The notes: generated by a model from the sequence alone, not told the origin. Positions 8,932 through 17,276 are shown, counted from the stretch's first letter. The stretch: DNA of 64,000 nucleotides from Stenotrophomonas sp. 704A1 (GCF_030549525.1 NZ_CP130831.1:1637501-1701500); one strand, 5' to 3'. Numbers and translations: made by a program.

Positions 8932-10113
8932 ATGACCGACCAGAGCATCACGCGCCGAAACATCGGCGTTCTCACCGCCGCGCAGGCGCTCGGCGGCGCC
9001 AGCGCGCCCATCGTGATGTCGCTGGGTGGGCTGGTCGGCCAGCAGCTTGCCAAGAATTCGGCCTGGATCACCTTGCCCGTGAGTCTGTTCGGCCTGGGTC
9101 TTGCCATCGGCACCTTGCCTGCCGCCTTCATCATGCGGCACCATGGCCGCCGCAACGGATACGTGGTGGGGGTCGGCTTCGGCGTGGCCTCGGGCCTGAT
9201 CGCCGCGTTGGGCATCATGCTGGCCTCGTTCTGGATCTTCTGCGCCGGCACCTTCCTGGCGGGCTTCTACGGCGCGTATGTGCAGAGCTACCGCTTCGCA
9301 GCCGCCGACACCGCCGAGGACGCGCTTAAGGCCAAGGCCATTTCCTGGGTCATGGTGGGCGGTCTCGCGGGCGCCATCATCGGGCCGCAGTTGGTGATCT
9401 TCACGCGCGATGCGGTAGCGGGCACGCCCTACGTTGGCAGCTTCCTCAGCCAGGCGCTGCTGCCGCTGATCGCCTTGCCGATCCTGCTGATGCTGCGCAC
9501 GCCGAGCCAGACCCAGGCCGAAGCAGTCGCCGATAGCGGTCGGACGGTGCTGCAGCTCTTGGCGATGCCGCGCTATCTGCTGGCCGTGGCTGCGGGCGTG
9601 GTGTCCTATGGGGTGATGGCGTTCGTGATGACGGCCGCGCCGGTGGCGATGGTCAACCACGGGCATTCGGTGGACAACGCCGCCCTAGGAATACAGTGGC
9701 ACCTGCTGGCGATGTTCGGGCCGAGCTTCTTCACCGGGCGACTGATGGTGCGCTACGGCAAGGAGCGCGTGACCGCCGTCGGCATGGTGCTGCTCGCCGC
9801 CTCCGGGGTGGTGGCCCTGGGCGGGCTCGGCCTGTCCCACTTCTGGGGCTCGCTGGCGCTGTTGGGCATCGGCTGGAATTTGAGTTTCATCGGCGCCACG
9901 GCGATGGTCACCGACTGCCACACCCCGGCCGAGCGGGGCAAGGCGCAGGGCATGAACGACTTCTTCGTCTTCGCCGCCACGGCGGCCGTGTCGTTCCTCG
10001 CGGGGTCGATCCTGCACAGCTCGGGCTGGCAAGCGGTCAACTGGATGATCTTCCCGGCCTTGGCGCTGATCTTGGTGCCGCTGCTGTGGCAGGGGCGGTA
10101 CGGTTGCAACTGA
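8932..10113 (+). CDS. MFS transporter with replaced C-terminus
   Basis: This 393-aa major facilitator has 12 predicted membrane segments, with the loop motif MRHHGRRNG after TM2. Its first 387 residues continue normally, but the last few (after LLWQ) are GRYGCN. The second, 5'-truncated copy at 12814-13649 ends LLWQAARKPALPAPV, which looks like the native tail. The gene lies downstream of the MerR gene and the 14-bp palindrome. It probably still makes a functional transporter, since only the last few residues are changed. Its substrate is unknown. Confidence 0.85.
   Translation: MTDQSITRRNIGVLTAAQALGGASAPIVMSLGGLVGQQLAKNSAWITLPVSLFGLGLAIGTLPAAFIMRHHGRRNGYVVGVGFGVASGLIAALGIMLASFWIFCAGTFLAGFYGAYVQSYRFAAADTAEDALKAKAISWVMVGGLAGAIIGPQLVIFTRDAVAGTPYVGSFLSQALLPLIALPILLMLRTPSQTQAEAVADSGRTVLQLLAMPRYLLAVAAGVVSYGVMAFVMTAAPVAMVNHGHSVDNAALGIQWHLLAMFGPSFFTGRLMVRYGKERVTAVGMVLLAASGVVALGGLGLSHFWGSLALLGIGWNLSFIGATAMVTDCHTPAERGKAQGMNDFFVFAATAAVSFLAGSILHSSGWQAVNWMIFPALALILVPLLWQGRYGCN
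9293..10093 (+). repeat. 801-bp direct repeat, copy 1 (inside the MFS gene)
   Basis: This segment matches 12814-13614 at a constant offset of 3521 bp. The first 430 bp or so are almost identical. Scattered substitutions are concentrated in the distal half (for example around 9728-9740 and 9880-9945). The repeats bracket a 2.7-kb insert carrying tetR and a flavoprotein gene. Confidence 0.92.
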
Positions 10114-10260
10114 CTTGACTTGGGGCATTGATCGAGGACTGGAAGCCGATAAGTGGCCCGTTCCGGCACTACACGACTTGTCTCCACTGCTGAAACTTCG
10201 GAAAGCTACTTTGCCGTTCCACCTTTATTGATGGTCAAAGAGTTGTATGGACAGATGAAT

Positions 10261-10284
10261 TTAGTTAGTTAGTTAGTTAGTTAG
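10261..10284. repeat. Tetranucleotide repeat (TTAG)6 at the tetR stop codon
   Basis: There are six perfect TTAG units. The TetR stop codon (10277-10279 on the minus strand) lies inside the tract, so slippage would change only the last residues. Nothing else is visible between the MFS stop at 10113 and this tract. Confidence 0.85.
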
Positions 10285-10861
10285 ATTTATCAAGAAGCAG
10301 TTTAACCACGGCTTTGGCTTTGCGAGCAGCGTGCAGATCTCCAAGAACGTGAGCCTGAATAATCGCCCCTTCAAGCAACATAGCAATTGTTTCAGAGATT
10401 TGAACTATCGATTCTCTGGACGTTATGACAAGTGAAGTGTGGTGTGTGATCCATCGCAGCATAGCCTCTTTGTTTCGGGCGCAAAGCTTATGTATATCAT
10501 GATCCGGATTGCTGAATTCGGCGCTGACATTAATGAAATAACAACCCAAGAAAAGTGGCTTGGATTGATCGAGACCCTGAAACAGATCGTCAAAAGCATC
10601 AAGCATGGCATACAAGGCGTCCCTACCTGGCGTCGCTTCGTGCAAACGCAAATCGAGCCAAGAGAAATACTGCTGATCACAATATTCGACGGTCGCAGCA
10701 ATTAGATCTTCCTTGCTGGAGAAATGGTTATATAGCGTTTTCTTGGCAATGCCGGACTCTTCAAGTACCCGATTGATGCCAACAGCATGAATGCCGTACT
10801 TATAAAAAAGGTTAAAGGCAGTTGCGACTAACTGTTCTTTTTTGTCCATGATGTTATTCAT
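10277..10861 (-). CDS. TetR/AcrR-family repressor
   Basis: This 194-aa regulator has the classical N-terminal helix-turn-helix (GIHAVGINRVLEESG, then KKTLYNHFSSKEDLI at about residues 23-54) and a helical ligand-binding C-terminal domain. A second in-frame start, MDKKEQ at residue 5, is equally plausible. It is transcribed divergently from the flavoprotein gene. Two inverted repeats of TetR-operator style occupy the intergenic promoter. Local G+C and codon use are clearly lower than in the flanks, in line with arrival on the inserted segment. Confidence 0.9.
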   Translation of the reverse strand: MNNIMDKKEQLVATAFNLFYKYGIHAVGINRVLEESGIAKKTLYNHFSSKEDLIAATVEYCDQQYFSWLDLRLHEATPGRDALYAMLDAFDDLFQGLDQSKPLFLGCYFINVSAEFSNPDHDIHKLCARNKEAMLRWITHHTSLVITSRESIVQISETIAMLLEGAIIQAHVLGDLHAARKAKAVVKLLLDKSN

Positions 10862-10887
10862 CGTTGTGAGGATTCATACGCGACATG

Positions 10888-10941
10888 TTGACACAAGGAG
10901 ACAGGGTTGTCTACAATCCCTCAAGGAGACCGATCTGTCTC
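10888..10941 (+). promoter_or_regulatory. Promoter with two TetR-type operators
   Basis: A near-consensus promoter, TTGACA (10888-10893), 18 bp, TACAAT (10912-10917), faces the flavoprotein gene. One inverted repeat, AGACA-4-TGTCT (10899-10912), lies between the -35 and -10 boxes. A second, GAGACCGATCTGTCTC (10926-10941), has one mismatched pair and lies just downstream. The second resembles NemR/AcuR-type operators with AGACC-GGTCT arms. Binding by the adjacent TetR protein is inferred. Confidence 0.75.
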
Positions 10942-10971
10942 TTTCTTTGCAATTTCCTTGAGGCTTCTTTT

Positions 10972-12426
10972 ATGAACACGACAACAGCGGCTTCCGCACA
11001 ACAGCCCTCCGTCATCTATGATCTAGTCACGATAGGTTCCGGTTCGGCGGCTAGAGCCGCAGCGAACGAAGCACGTAGGCTCGACAAAACAGTCGCCATG
11101 ATCGAACAGGGGTTGGCAGGAGGGACCTGTCTCAATGTAGGATGCGTTCCTTCAAAGACGTTGCTTGCGGCGGCTTCTGCTCGCATGTCTGCTGCGCATG
11201 GGAAGTTCCCAGGTATAGCGACCTCGGCCGGGCCTGTCGACTTGTCTTTGCTTGTCAGAGATAAAGATCAAATGATCGGGCACTTCCGGCAGTCTTTCCA
11301 TGTACAAGCACCCAAGGATGCAGGTATTGCGGTATTTCGCGGCAAGGCGACCTTTGTAGCGTCAGATGAGCCAGATATCGTAGCGCTCGTCGTCGCGGAC
11401 TCAGACGGAAACACAAACCTGGTGTACGCCAAGCAGGTACTGATCGCCAGTGGGGCAGCGCCATTCATTCCTTCCATTCCTGGCCTCAGTGAGGTGGACT
11501 TTCTCACTTCCGGCTCGGCCATGTCCCTTGAGCAGGTGCCTGAGTCCATGCTGGTCGTCGGCGGCAATGCGATCGGTCTGGAGCAAGGTCAATTGTTCGC
11601 TCGACTGGGCAGCAAGGTTGAAGTGGTCGAGATAGCTCCTCGAATTGCACCGTTCGAGGATCCCGCGATTTCTGCGGCACTGGAGCAGGCGCTGTCAGCG
11701 GAGGGCATCATGTTCCATACTGGCGCCAATCTGACAAACGTCGTACCACACGAGAGCGGGGTGCTTGCAACTGTCGTCGCCGAAGGACGTACTCAGCAAA
11801 TTTTCGCCCATAAGATTCTCATAGCGACGGGGCGCCGTCCGGCAACTGAAGGACTCAACTTGGATGCTGTCAATGTGTCCAGGGGCGATCGAGGCGAAAT
11901 AATTGTGGACGAACATCTGCGAACCTCAAATCCTCGCATCTGGGCAGCGGGCGATGTCACTGGTATGGCTCAATTAGTGTATGTCGCTAGTGCGCAGGGG
12001 ACCGTGGCCGCGAGCAATGCTCTGGGCAACGAGCCTCGGTCCCTAGACTACACCGCCTTGCCCCGCGTCATTTTCACGTCGCCCGAGATGGCTGCTGTCG
12101 GCATGACTCCTATGCAGGCTGAGGCGGCCCAAATTGCCTATGATGTTCGTGAAATTCCGGTTTCCTTTGTTCTACGTGCTATTGTAAGTCGTCACGACAA
12201 AGGGATAATCAAGATGATATCCGAGCGTGAGACAGGAAGGATTCTGGGTATTCATATGGTAGGCGAATCTGCTGGAGAGGTTATTGCAGCTGCAACCTAT
12301 ATTATCTCCGCAGGACTTACGGTTGACCAACTTGCAAAACAGTGGTCTCCGTACTTCACTATGGCGGAGTCGCTTAAAAACGTAGCAAGCAGTGCGCCAA
12401 CTTTGGAAGATTCGGCTAATGGCTAA
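10972..12426 (+). CDS. MerA-like FAD/NAD(P) disulfide oxidoreductase
   Basis: This 484-aa flavoprotein belongs to the class-I pyridine nucleotide-disulfide reductases. It has an N-terminal FAD-binding GSGSAA segment, a redox pair in GGTCLNVGCVPSKT (Cys53/Cys58), an NAD(P)-binding GGNAIG segment, the second FAD motif WAAGDVTG, and a dimerisation domain. It is closest in layout to mercuric reductase. However, it lacks both the N-terminal metal-binding domain and the C-terminal vicinal Cys pair that MerA needs, and ends in TLEDSANG. Mercury reduction is therefore doubtful, and reduction of another thiol- or electrophile-type substrate is more likely. The start at 10972 was chosen because upstream codons lie within the promoter. 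The TetR-operator promoter suggests induction by a small reactive compound. Confidence 0.85.
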   Translation: MNTTTAASAQQPSVIYDLVTIGSGSAARAAANEARRLDKTVAMIEQGLAGGTCLNVGCVPSKTLLAAASARMSAAHGKFPGIATSAGPVDLSLLVRDKDQMIGHFRQSFHVQAPKDAGIAVFRGKATFVASDEPDIVALVVADSDGNTNLVYAKQVLIASGAAPFIPSIPGLSEVDFLTSGSAMSLEQVPESMLVVGGNAIGLEQGQLFARLGSKVEVVEIAPRIAPFEDPAISAALEQALSAEGIMFHTGANLTNVVPHESGVLATVVAEGRTQQIFAHKILIATGRRPATEGLNLDAVNVSRGDRGEIIVDEHLRTSNPRIWAAGDVTGMAQLVYVASAQGTVAASNALGNEPRSLDYTALPRVIFTSPEMAAVGMTPMQAEAAQIAYDVREIPVSFVLRAIVSRHDKGIIKMISERETGRILGIHMVGESAGEVIAAATYIISAGLTVDQLAKQWSPYFTMAESLKNVASSAPTLEDSANG

Positions 12427-12512
12427 ATCTTATTATTACTATGCGCTTAAATTTCAAGGGATCGTTTCAGGGTAAAGTTTCCTGATGTGAGCATGTTTGA
12501 GTTTTTTGCTAT

Positions 12513-12546
12513 GGCGGGATCGCTCAATGGGCTTCCCGCCTTTTTT
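12513..12546 (+). terminator. Intrinsic terminator of the flavoprotein gene
   Basis: The stem GGCGGGA/TCCCGCC (12513-12519 and 12534-12540) is followed immediately by six T residues. It lies 87 bp after the flavoprotein stop codon. Confidence 0.88.
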
Positions 12547-12813
12547 GTGGTGAATCATTAAAGAATTTGCCGATCTTGAATATATGCATAAAAACTCAGG
12601 GGGTGCCGTTCAGTCTGTTGACGAGAAAGATAGGATTCTTTTACTGAGAAATTCCCGTCAGAACTTCAATTTATCTTCTCTAAATTTGAAAGGTTGTCAG
12701 GCAATTCATGCGCGATGAGTAGACACGCTGGCCTGCTTCAGTGCCCCCGAGTACTGCGACCAGAAGGAAAGGGGTTATTCGTTTCATAGTTCGATTTCCT
12801 GCTGTGGGCTACT
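12547..12813. other. AT-richer spacer of the inserted segment
   Basis: No credible gene, RNA or repeat is seen here. Base composition is closer to the inserted tetR/flavoprotein segment than to the ICE, and it stops at the second copy of the 801-bp repeat (12814). It is best read as the remaining backbone of whatever molecule delivered the insert. Confidence 0.5.
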
Positions 12814-13614
12814 GCTTCGCAGCCGCCGTCACCGCCGAGGACGCGCTTAAGGCCAAGGCCATTTCCTGGGTCATGGTGGGCGGTCTCGCGGGCGCCATCA
12901 TCGGGCCGCAGTTGGTGATCTTCACGCGCGATGCGGTAGCGGGCACGCCCTACGTTGGCAGCTTCCTCAGCCAGGCGCTGCTGCCGCTGATCGCCTTGCC
13001 GATCCTGCTGATGCTGCGCACGCCGAGCCAGACCCAGGCCGAAGCAGTCGCCGATAGCGGTCGGACGGTGCTGCAGCTCTTGGCGATGCCGCGCTATCTG
13101 CTGGCCGTGGCTGCGGGCGTGGTGTCCTATGGGGTGATGGCGTTCGTGATGACGGCCGCGCCGGTGGCGATGGTCAACCACGGGCATTCGGTGGACAACG
13201 CCGCCCTAGGAATACAGTGGCACCTGCTGGCGATGTTCGGGCCGAGCTTTTTCACAGGACGACTGATGGTGCGCTACGGCAAGGAGCGCGTGACCGCCGT
13301 CGGCATGGTGCTGCTCGCCGCCTCCGGGGTGGTGGCCCTGGGCGGGCTCGGCCTGTCCCACTTCTGGGGCTCGCTGGCGCTGCTGGGCATCGGCTGGAAC
13401 TTCAGCTTCATCGGCGCGACGGCGATGGTCACCGATTGCCACACCCCGGCCGAGCGCAGCAAGGCGCAGGGCATGAACGATTTCTTCGTCTTCGCCGCCA
13501 CGGCGGCCGTGTCGTTCCTCGCGGGATCGATCCTGCACAGCTCGGGCTGGCAGGCGGTCAACTGGATGATCTTCCCGGCCCTGGCGCTGATCCTGGTGCC
13601 GCTGCTGTGGCAGG
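12814..13614 (+). repeat. 801-bp direct repeat, copy 2
   Basis: This is the second copy of the MFS segment 9293-10093 at offset 3521. Differences such as AGGAC for GGGCG and GAGCGCAGC for GAGCGGGGC are confined to the distal half. Recombination between the copies would delete 3521 bp and restore an uninterrupted MFS gene with the AARKPALPAPV tail. Confidence 0.92.
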
Positions 13615-13649
13615 CCGCGCGAAAGCCGGCGCTGCCAGCTCCGGTCTGA
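12814..13649 (+). pseudogene. 5'-truncated MFS transporter fragment carrying the native 3' end
   Basis: It encodes the C-terminal two-thirds of the same MFS protein as 8932-10113, starting at the FAAA(V)TAEDALKAKA region and ending AARKPALPAPV. The bases upstream (12741-12813) are open in frame but unrelated to MFS, so the N-terminal membrane segments are missing. This is not expected to be functional. It is evidence for an insertion by recombination within the MFS gene. Confidence 0.85.
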
Positions 13650-13695
13650 TCGGAGCGGTGCAAGAGGCGCTCCGCGCAGTGGGTCGCCTCGGCCG

Positions 13696-14199
13696 CTACA
13701 GCACCTGCTTCCACTGGCGCAGCCTCGACAGCGCGTCGTCGTAGGCGGTGGAGGTGAAGAACTGGATCTTGCGCCCGAGGGTCTTCATCGGGCTCAACGC
13801 GGGATCGAAAAGCGAGGCGTTCGAATGGTGCGCCACGCAGTCGAGCACCCGGTCCTGTCCCTCCGTGAGCATGGCTTCCAGCTCGCGAAGGTCTCTGCCC
13901 GCGAAACGGCGCTGGAAGCCGGCAGAAAGACGCTCGGCCCGCTGCGCCATCGCACTCGGCGAGTAAAAGGACGCCGAAGGTCCAGGCGTCCGATCATGCG
14001 CGAACTGCAGGATCATCGTGTTCCAGACGATGACGTCCACCAGGACCATCGCAGCGTTGGTATGCAGGCGCGGCTCCTGCCAGATCATGGCCGTGTGCCG
14101 GTAGTGGCTGGCGGGAATGGTGGCAGCTTCTACCCCGAGCTTTCGGTGGCTGGCGCGAACCTTGTCAAGGAGTTCCTGCTTCGTGGTTGGTAGTTTCAT
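13696..14199 (-). CDS. ClbS/DfsB-family four-helix protein (DUF1706)
   Basis: The 167-aa product matches the ClbS/DfsB pattern at both ends: an N-terminal PTTKQELLDKV helix and a C-terminal LGRKIQFFTSTAYDDALSRLRQW segment. ClbS is the colibactin self-resistance cyclopropane hydrolase, but most family members have no assigned substrate. The middle third matches less well, so the assignment rests on the ends. It converges on the truncated MFS copy, and no operon partner is obvious. Confidence 0.7.
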   Translation of the reverse strand: MKLPTTKQELLDKVRASHRKLGVEAATIPASHYRHTAMIWQEPRLHTNAAMVLVDVIVWNTMILQFAHDRTPGPSASFYSPSAMAQRAERLSAGFQRRFAGRDLRELEAMLTEGQDRVLDCVAHHSNASLFDPALSPMKTLGRKIQFFTSTAYDDALSRLRQWKQVL

Positions 14200-14380
14200 T
14201 CGGGATTTCTATTTCATCGAGACAAGGCTCGATAACCGGCGTGTCAGATATTCATCAAGTCACCAGCGCAATTACCTTGGATTGAGGAAAAGCGCTTGCC
14301 TCACCGCTGCGCTGGCGGCGCCGAGGGCTTGTGCATGATGAAGCGGGACATGTCGGTGATTTCCTGTTTGCGGATTTACG

Positions 14381-14923
14381 TTACTGCTGAAGCTGCTTCT
14401 GCATGGTGTTGTGGTTGTAGTAGTCGCTGGCATAGACAATCTTTCCGTTCGAAACACGGAAGAAGCTCGCGCCGAAATAACTGATGGTCGAACTGGAGGG
14501 CGACGTCCCGCCATTGCTGTTCTTGGTGGCGGTGAATTCCCACTCGATCGCCACACCATCGCCGGAGGCAACCGGCTGCGAACGGATTTTCATTTTTCGG
14601 TCGGGCAGGATTTTCATCAGAAACTGCGAGACTTCGGTAATGGCTTGAGGCCCAGTGCGGGACGCTTCATTGCTGGTATTGAAATAGACGACGTTGGAAT
14701 CGAGCACTTTTTCCATCGCGTCGGTTCGCCCGCCATTCCAGGCGTCAAGGTATTGCCGGACCACCTTCACGTTCTCTGGCTCATCTGCCGCCTGCGACGT
14801 GACGCTATAGGCGAGTGAAGCCAGCCCGAGGAATATCGCTCCCAAAGCCTGCACCGGACGGCAGCGCAAGCCGTCTGAAGAACGAAGGGGCCTGAATGAC
14901 AGGGCGTGCTGCATGTTGTTCAT
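14381..14923 (-). CDS. Secreted SnoaL-like/NTF2-fold protein
   Basis: This 180-aa protein has an N-terminal signal peptide (hydrophobic run around residues 28-42, then SQAADEP). A SnoaL/ester-cyclase-like NTF2 fold follows, with the VVRQYLDAWNGGRTDAMEKVL opening and a GASFFRVSNGKIVYASDYYN closing strand. The start at 14923 is chosen because a TGGAG ribosome-binding site lies 8 nt upstream. Its role is unknown; family members are mostly small-molecule hydrolases or cyclases. It is divergent from the GntR regulator across a 199-bp gap with a clear operator-like dyad, so it is the likely target of that regulator. Confidence 0.72.
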   Translation of the reverse strand: MNNMQHALSFRPLRSSDGLRCRPVQALGAIFLGLASLAYSVTSQAADEPENVKVVRQYLDAWNGGRTDAMEKVLDSNVVYFNTSNEASRTGPQAITEVSQFLMKILPDRKMKIRSQPVASGDGVAIEWEFTATKNSNGGTSPSSSTISYFGASFFRVSNGKIVYASDYYNHNTMQKQLQQ

Positions 14924-15035
14924 GGTCGAAATACTCCAAAAGGTGTTGAAAAAAATCCCGCTCGCACGGGCGTGGTGGAAAATCGCATGTCGCGCGCAAC
15001 GAAGCACAGGCCGTCGGCAATTGCTCTTTTGTCAA

Positions 15036-15058
15036 ATACATAGAATCATCCTATGTAT
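15036..15058. promoter_or_regulatory. Operator-like inverted repeat between the SnoaL and GntR genes
   Basis: ATACATAG and CTATGTAT form perfect 8-bp arms around a 7-bp AT-rich spacer. It lies 65 bp before the gntR start and 113 bp before the divergent SnoaL-like gene. This is a good candidate for the GntR protein's own operator. Confidence 0.65.
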
Positions 15059-15122
15059 AAGGCCTGAGTTGCTACAATCGAGGTCCGATGGGCTCCCGTC
15101 TCTACGTCATTTGAGAACCGCG

Positions 15123-15818
15123 ATGAATAACCGCTTCACACTCCCACAGGCGCCGCGGCGTTCGCTCGTCGATTCGACGATTGAGCTGATCCGCGGCCAG
15201 ATCGAGGGAGGCGCCTGGAAGGTCGGCGAGCGCATCCCCAGGGAGCAGGAACTGGCCGAGATGCTGGAGGTTGGCCGCAACACGGTGCGGGAAGCCATTC
15301 GCGTGCTCTCGCACGGCCAGGTCCTGGAAGTCCGCCAGGGTGATGGCACCTACGTGCGAACCAATATCGATCCGGCCGAGGTCATGCGCCGTGTCGGGCG
15401 TTCCGGCTTGCGAGAGCACTTCGCGTTGCGCTGCATGCTGGAAACCGAGGCGGCCAGGTTGGCCGCGGTGCATCGGTCCAAGGCGGACGTTGGGCTGCTG
15501 CGCCGACTGTTGAAGGCCCGCGGCGAGCAGGAGCAACACGCATCGAGCGCGGCCTTTGCCGAGGCCGATACGGCTTTCCACTGCGCGATCGCCGGGATGT
15601 GCGGCAACGGCGCGCTGGCTGAGCTGTACCGCTACTTCGCGAACTCGGTCCGCATGAACACGCTGACTGCGCTGAAGGACAAGGAACTGCCCGAGCCGGG
15701 TCTCGCGACCCATGAGGCGATCGTGGATGCTATCGAGCGCCAGGATGGAGAAGCAGCTGCGGCGGCTGTGCGGAACGTGGTCGCTCCGCTGATTGCGGCA
15801 CTTGAGAAATCGGGTTGA
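15123..15818 (+). CDS. GntR-family regulator, FadR/FCD subfamily
   Basis: This 231-aa regulator has an N-terminal winged helix (KVGERIPREQELAEML, then VGRNTVREAIRVL) and an all-helical C-terminal FCD ligand-binding domain. The FCD metal-binding pattern is visible as D(T)AFH near residue 153 and later His residues. FCD regulators usually respond to organic acids. The ATG at 15123 was taken because it begins the conserved domain and lies just after the operator region. The divergent SnoaL-like gene and the 15036-15058 dyad suggest local control. Confidence 0.88.
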   Translation: MNNRFTLPQAPRRSLVDSTIELIRGQIEGGAWKVGERIPREQELAEMLEVGRNTVREAIRVLSHGQVLEVRQGDGTYVRTNIDPAEVMRRVGRSGLREHFALRCMLETEAARLAAVHRSKADVGLLRRLLKARGEQEQHASSAAFAEADTAFHCAIAGMCGNGALAELYRYFANSVRMNTLTALKDKELPEPGLATHEAIVDAIERQDGEAAAAAVRNVVAPLIAALEKSG

Positions 15819-15973
15819 TCCGAGCGCGACTCCCGCGCTGGCAATGCCGCTTTCCATCGAGCAGCCGGTCGCCGGCCCCGTTGATCGGAACGCGGGTTGT
15901 TTCCCGGAGAGCACGCGGTAGCCGGTCCTCATGGATAGGCCCTTGGTGCGCTACAGCGACCGGACGGTGCTGT

Positions 15974-16384
15974 TCATATCGAATCTTCGACGCGACCACC
16001 CGCCAGGACATACCGGGCCAGCGCCTCGGCATCGGCGTGGGTGGCCCGGGTGGACTGCGGTGTACCGAAAGCCTGGACGAGCTTTGGCAGCATGGCCTCC
16101 AACTGGGCTCGCTTATCCGAATCCGGTTCGACGTGGATGAGCGCGAGCAATGTGCCGCCAAGCGTCTCCTTGTGAGTCTTCAGCCAGACGCCGCGCTGAG
16201 CGCGATCGTCGAGAGTCTCTTCTGGCCCTCCCGCGACGTAGATAAGCACGAAGGGCTTTCCGCAGGCGACGAGTTCATCCATTTCCGCGCACCAGGCGCT
16301 GCTGTATCCGTTGTAGATGCTTGCGCCGTCGAAGCGGACGATGGGGAAATCGCTGGTGTCGTGAACTTTCGGTTGCTGGGACAT
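15974..16384 (-). CDS. Conserved hypothetical protein, 136 aa
   Basis: No family is recognised. The product is soluble, with no signal peptide or membrane segment, and looks like a compact alpha/beta domain: strand (FPIVRFDGASI), helix (SAWCAEMDELVA), strand (PFVLIYVAGG), helix, strand (LLALIHVEP), helix. It is transcribed away from the DUF305 gene across a 180-bp gap containing the MerR-type promoter for that gene. Confidence 0.6.
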   Translation of the reverse strand: MSQQPKVHDTSDFPIVRFDGASIYNGYSSAWCAEMDELVACGKPFVLIYVAGGPEETLDDRAQRGVWLKTHKETLGGTLLALIHVEPDSDKRAQLEAMLPKLVQAFGTPQSTRATHADAEALARYVLAGGRVEDSI

Positions 16385-16501
16385 GATCCTGGACTCTCGC
16401 TATTAACGTCCTAACATCCTACCTTTGTTGAGAATTACTTGCAACTGAAATGGGCATGGGCACACCGCCGTGCAGCGCCAAGTGACGGGCGAAATAAGGG
16501 C

Positions 16502-16532
16502 TTGACCTTCCAACAATGGGAGGCCCTACAGT
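16502..16532 (+). promoter_or_regulatory. MerR/CueR-type promoter for the DUF305 gene
   Basis: TTGACC (16502-16507), a 19-bp spacer and TACAGT (16527-16532) flank the near-dyad CCTTCC-6-GGGAGG. This matches the architecture and sequence style of copper- or mercury-responsive MerR-family promoters. The downstream gene encodes a putative copper-binding protein, which fits CueR-like control. Confidence 0.72.
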
Positions 16533-16564
16533 GAACCCATCAACCTCATTCAAGGAGTTTTTTC

Positions 16565-17266
16565 ATGAAGGTCAACAAGTTCAGCCTCTTGTTCATTGCG
16601 GGCGCCGTCGTGGTCGCCGCCGGCCTGATGGCCGTCCAGAAGAAGGTGGTCGTCCCGTCGGGTGAAGCGATGCAGGCCAGTGCGGGCGGAGGTCACCAAG
16701 GGCACGCGATGCCCTCCAGCGCCTCGGCCAATGACAGTCCTTCCACGACCGCGTATCGCGCCGTGAACGACCAGATGCACGCCGGGATGGGAGCGCAGTT
16801 CACTGGCAACGCCGACGTCGATTTCATGCGTGGCATGATCCCGCACCACCAGGGCGCGATCGACATGGCCAAGGTGGCGCTGCAGTACGGCAAGGACCCG
16901 GAGGTTCACAAGCTGGCCCAGGAGGTCATCACCGTGCAGGAAGGCGAGATCGCCATGATGAACAAGTGGCTGGGCGACAACGGCCAGCAGGCGGCGGCCG
17001 GCAGCTCGGGCGATGCCTCGACGGCCGCCTACCGTGCCGGCAACGACCGCATGCATGCGGACATGATGATCGACTTCAGCGGCGACGCCGATGTGGACTT
17101 CATGCGCGGCATGATCCCGCACCACCAGGGTGCGATCGACATGGCCAAGGTGGCGCTGCAGTACGGCAAGAACCCGGAGGTCCGCAAGTTGGCTCAGGAG
17201 GTCATCTCCGCGCAGGAAGGCGAGATCGCCATGATGAAGAGTTGGCTTGTCGCTCGGGGCAAGTGA
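16565..17266 (+). CDS. Tandem DUF305 (CopM-like) secreted metal-binding protein
   Basis: This 233-aa exported protein has an uncleaved anchor or signal segment (residues 8-24), a short His/Gly linker (GGGHQGHAM), and then two copies of the DUF305 domain. Each copy contains the signature [17 protein letters not shown]. The copies are offset by exactly 276 nt (starting near nt 16746 and 17022) and are highly similar in DNA as well as protein, so the duplication is recent. Some DUF305 proteins bind copper in the periplasm. The MerR-type promoter upstream and the glutaredoxin gene 10 bp downstream support a metal-response role. Confidence 0.88.
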   Translation: MKVNKFSLLFIAGAVVVAAGLMAVQKKVVVPSGEAMQASAGGGHQGHAMPSSASANDSPSTTAYRAVNDQMHAGMGAQFTGNADVDFMRGMIPHHQGAIDMAKVALQYGKDPEVHKLAQEVITVQEGEIAMMNKWLGDNGQQAAAGSSGDASTAAYRAGNDRMHADMMIDFSGDADVDFMRGMIPHHQGAIDMAKVALQYGKNPEVRKLAQEVISAQEGEIAMMKSWLVARGK

Positions 17267-17276
17267 AGGCACGACC

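Noticed and set aside
10972..12426. Mercury-resistance (mer) operon
   Set aside because: There is no merR, merT or merP nearby and the reductase lacks MerA's essential C-terminal cysteines.
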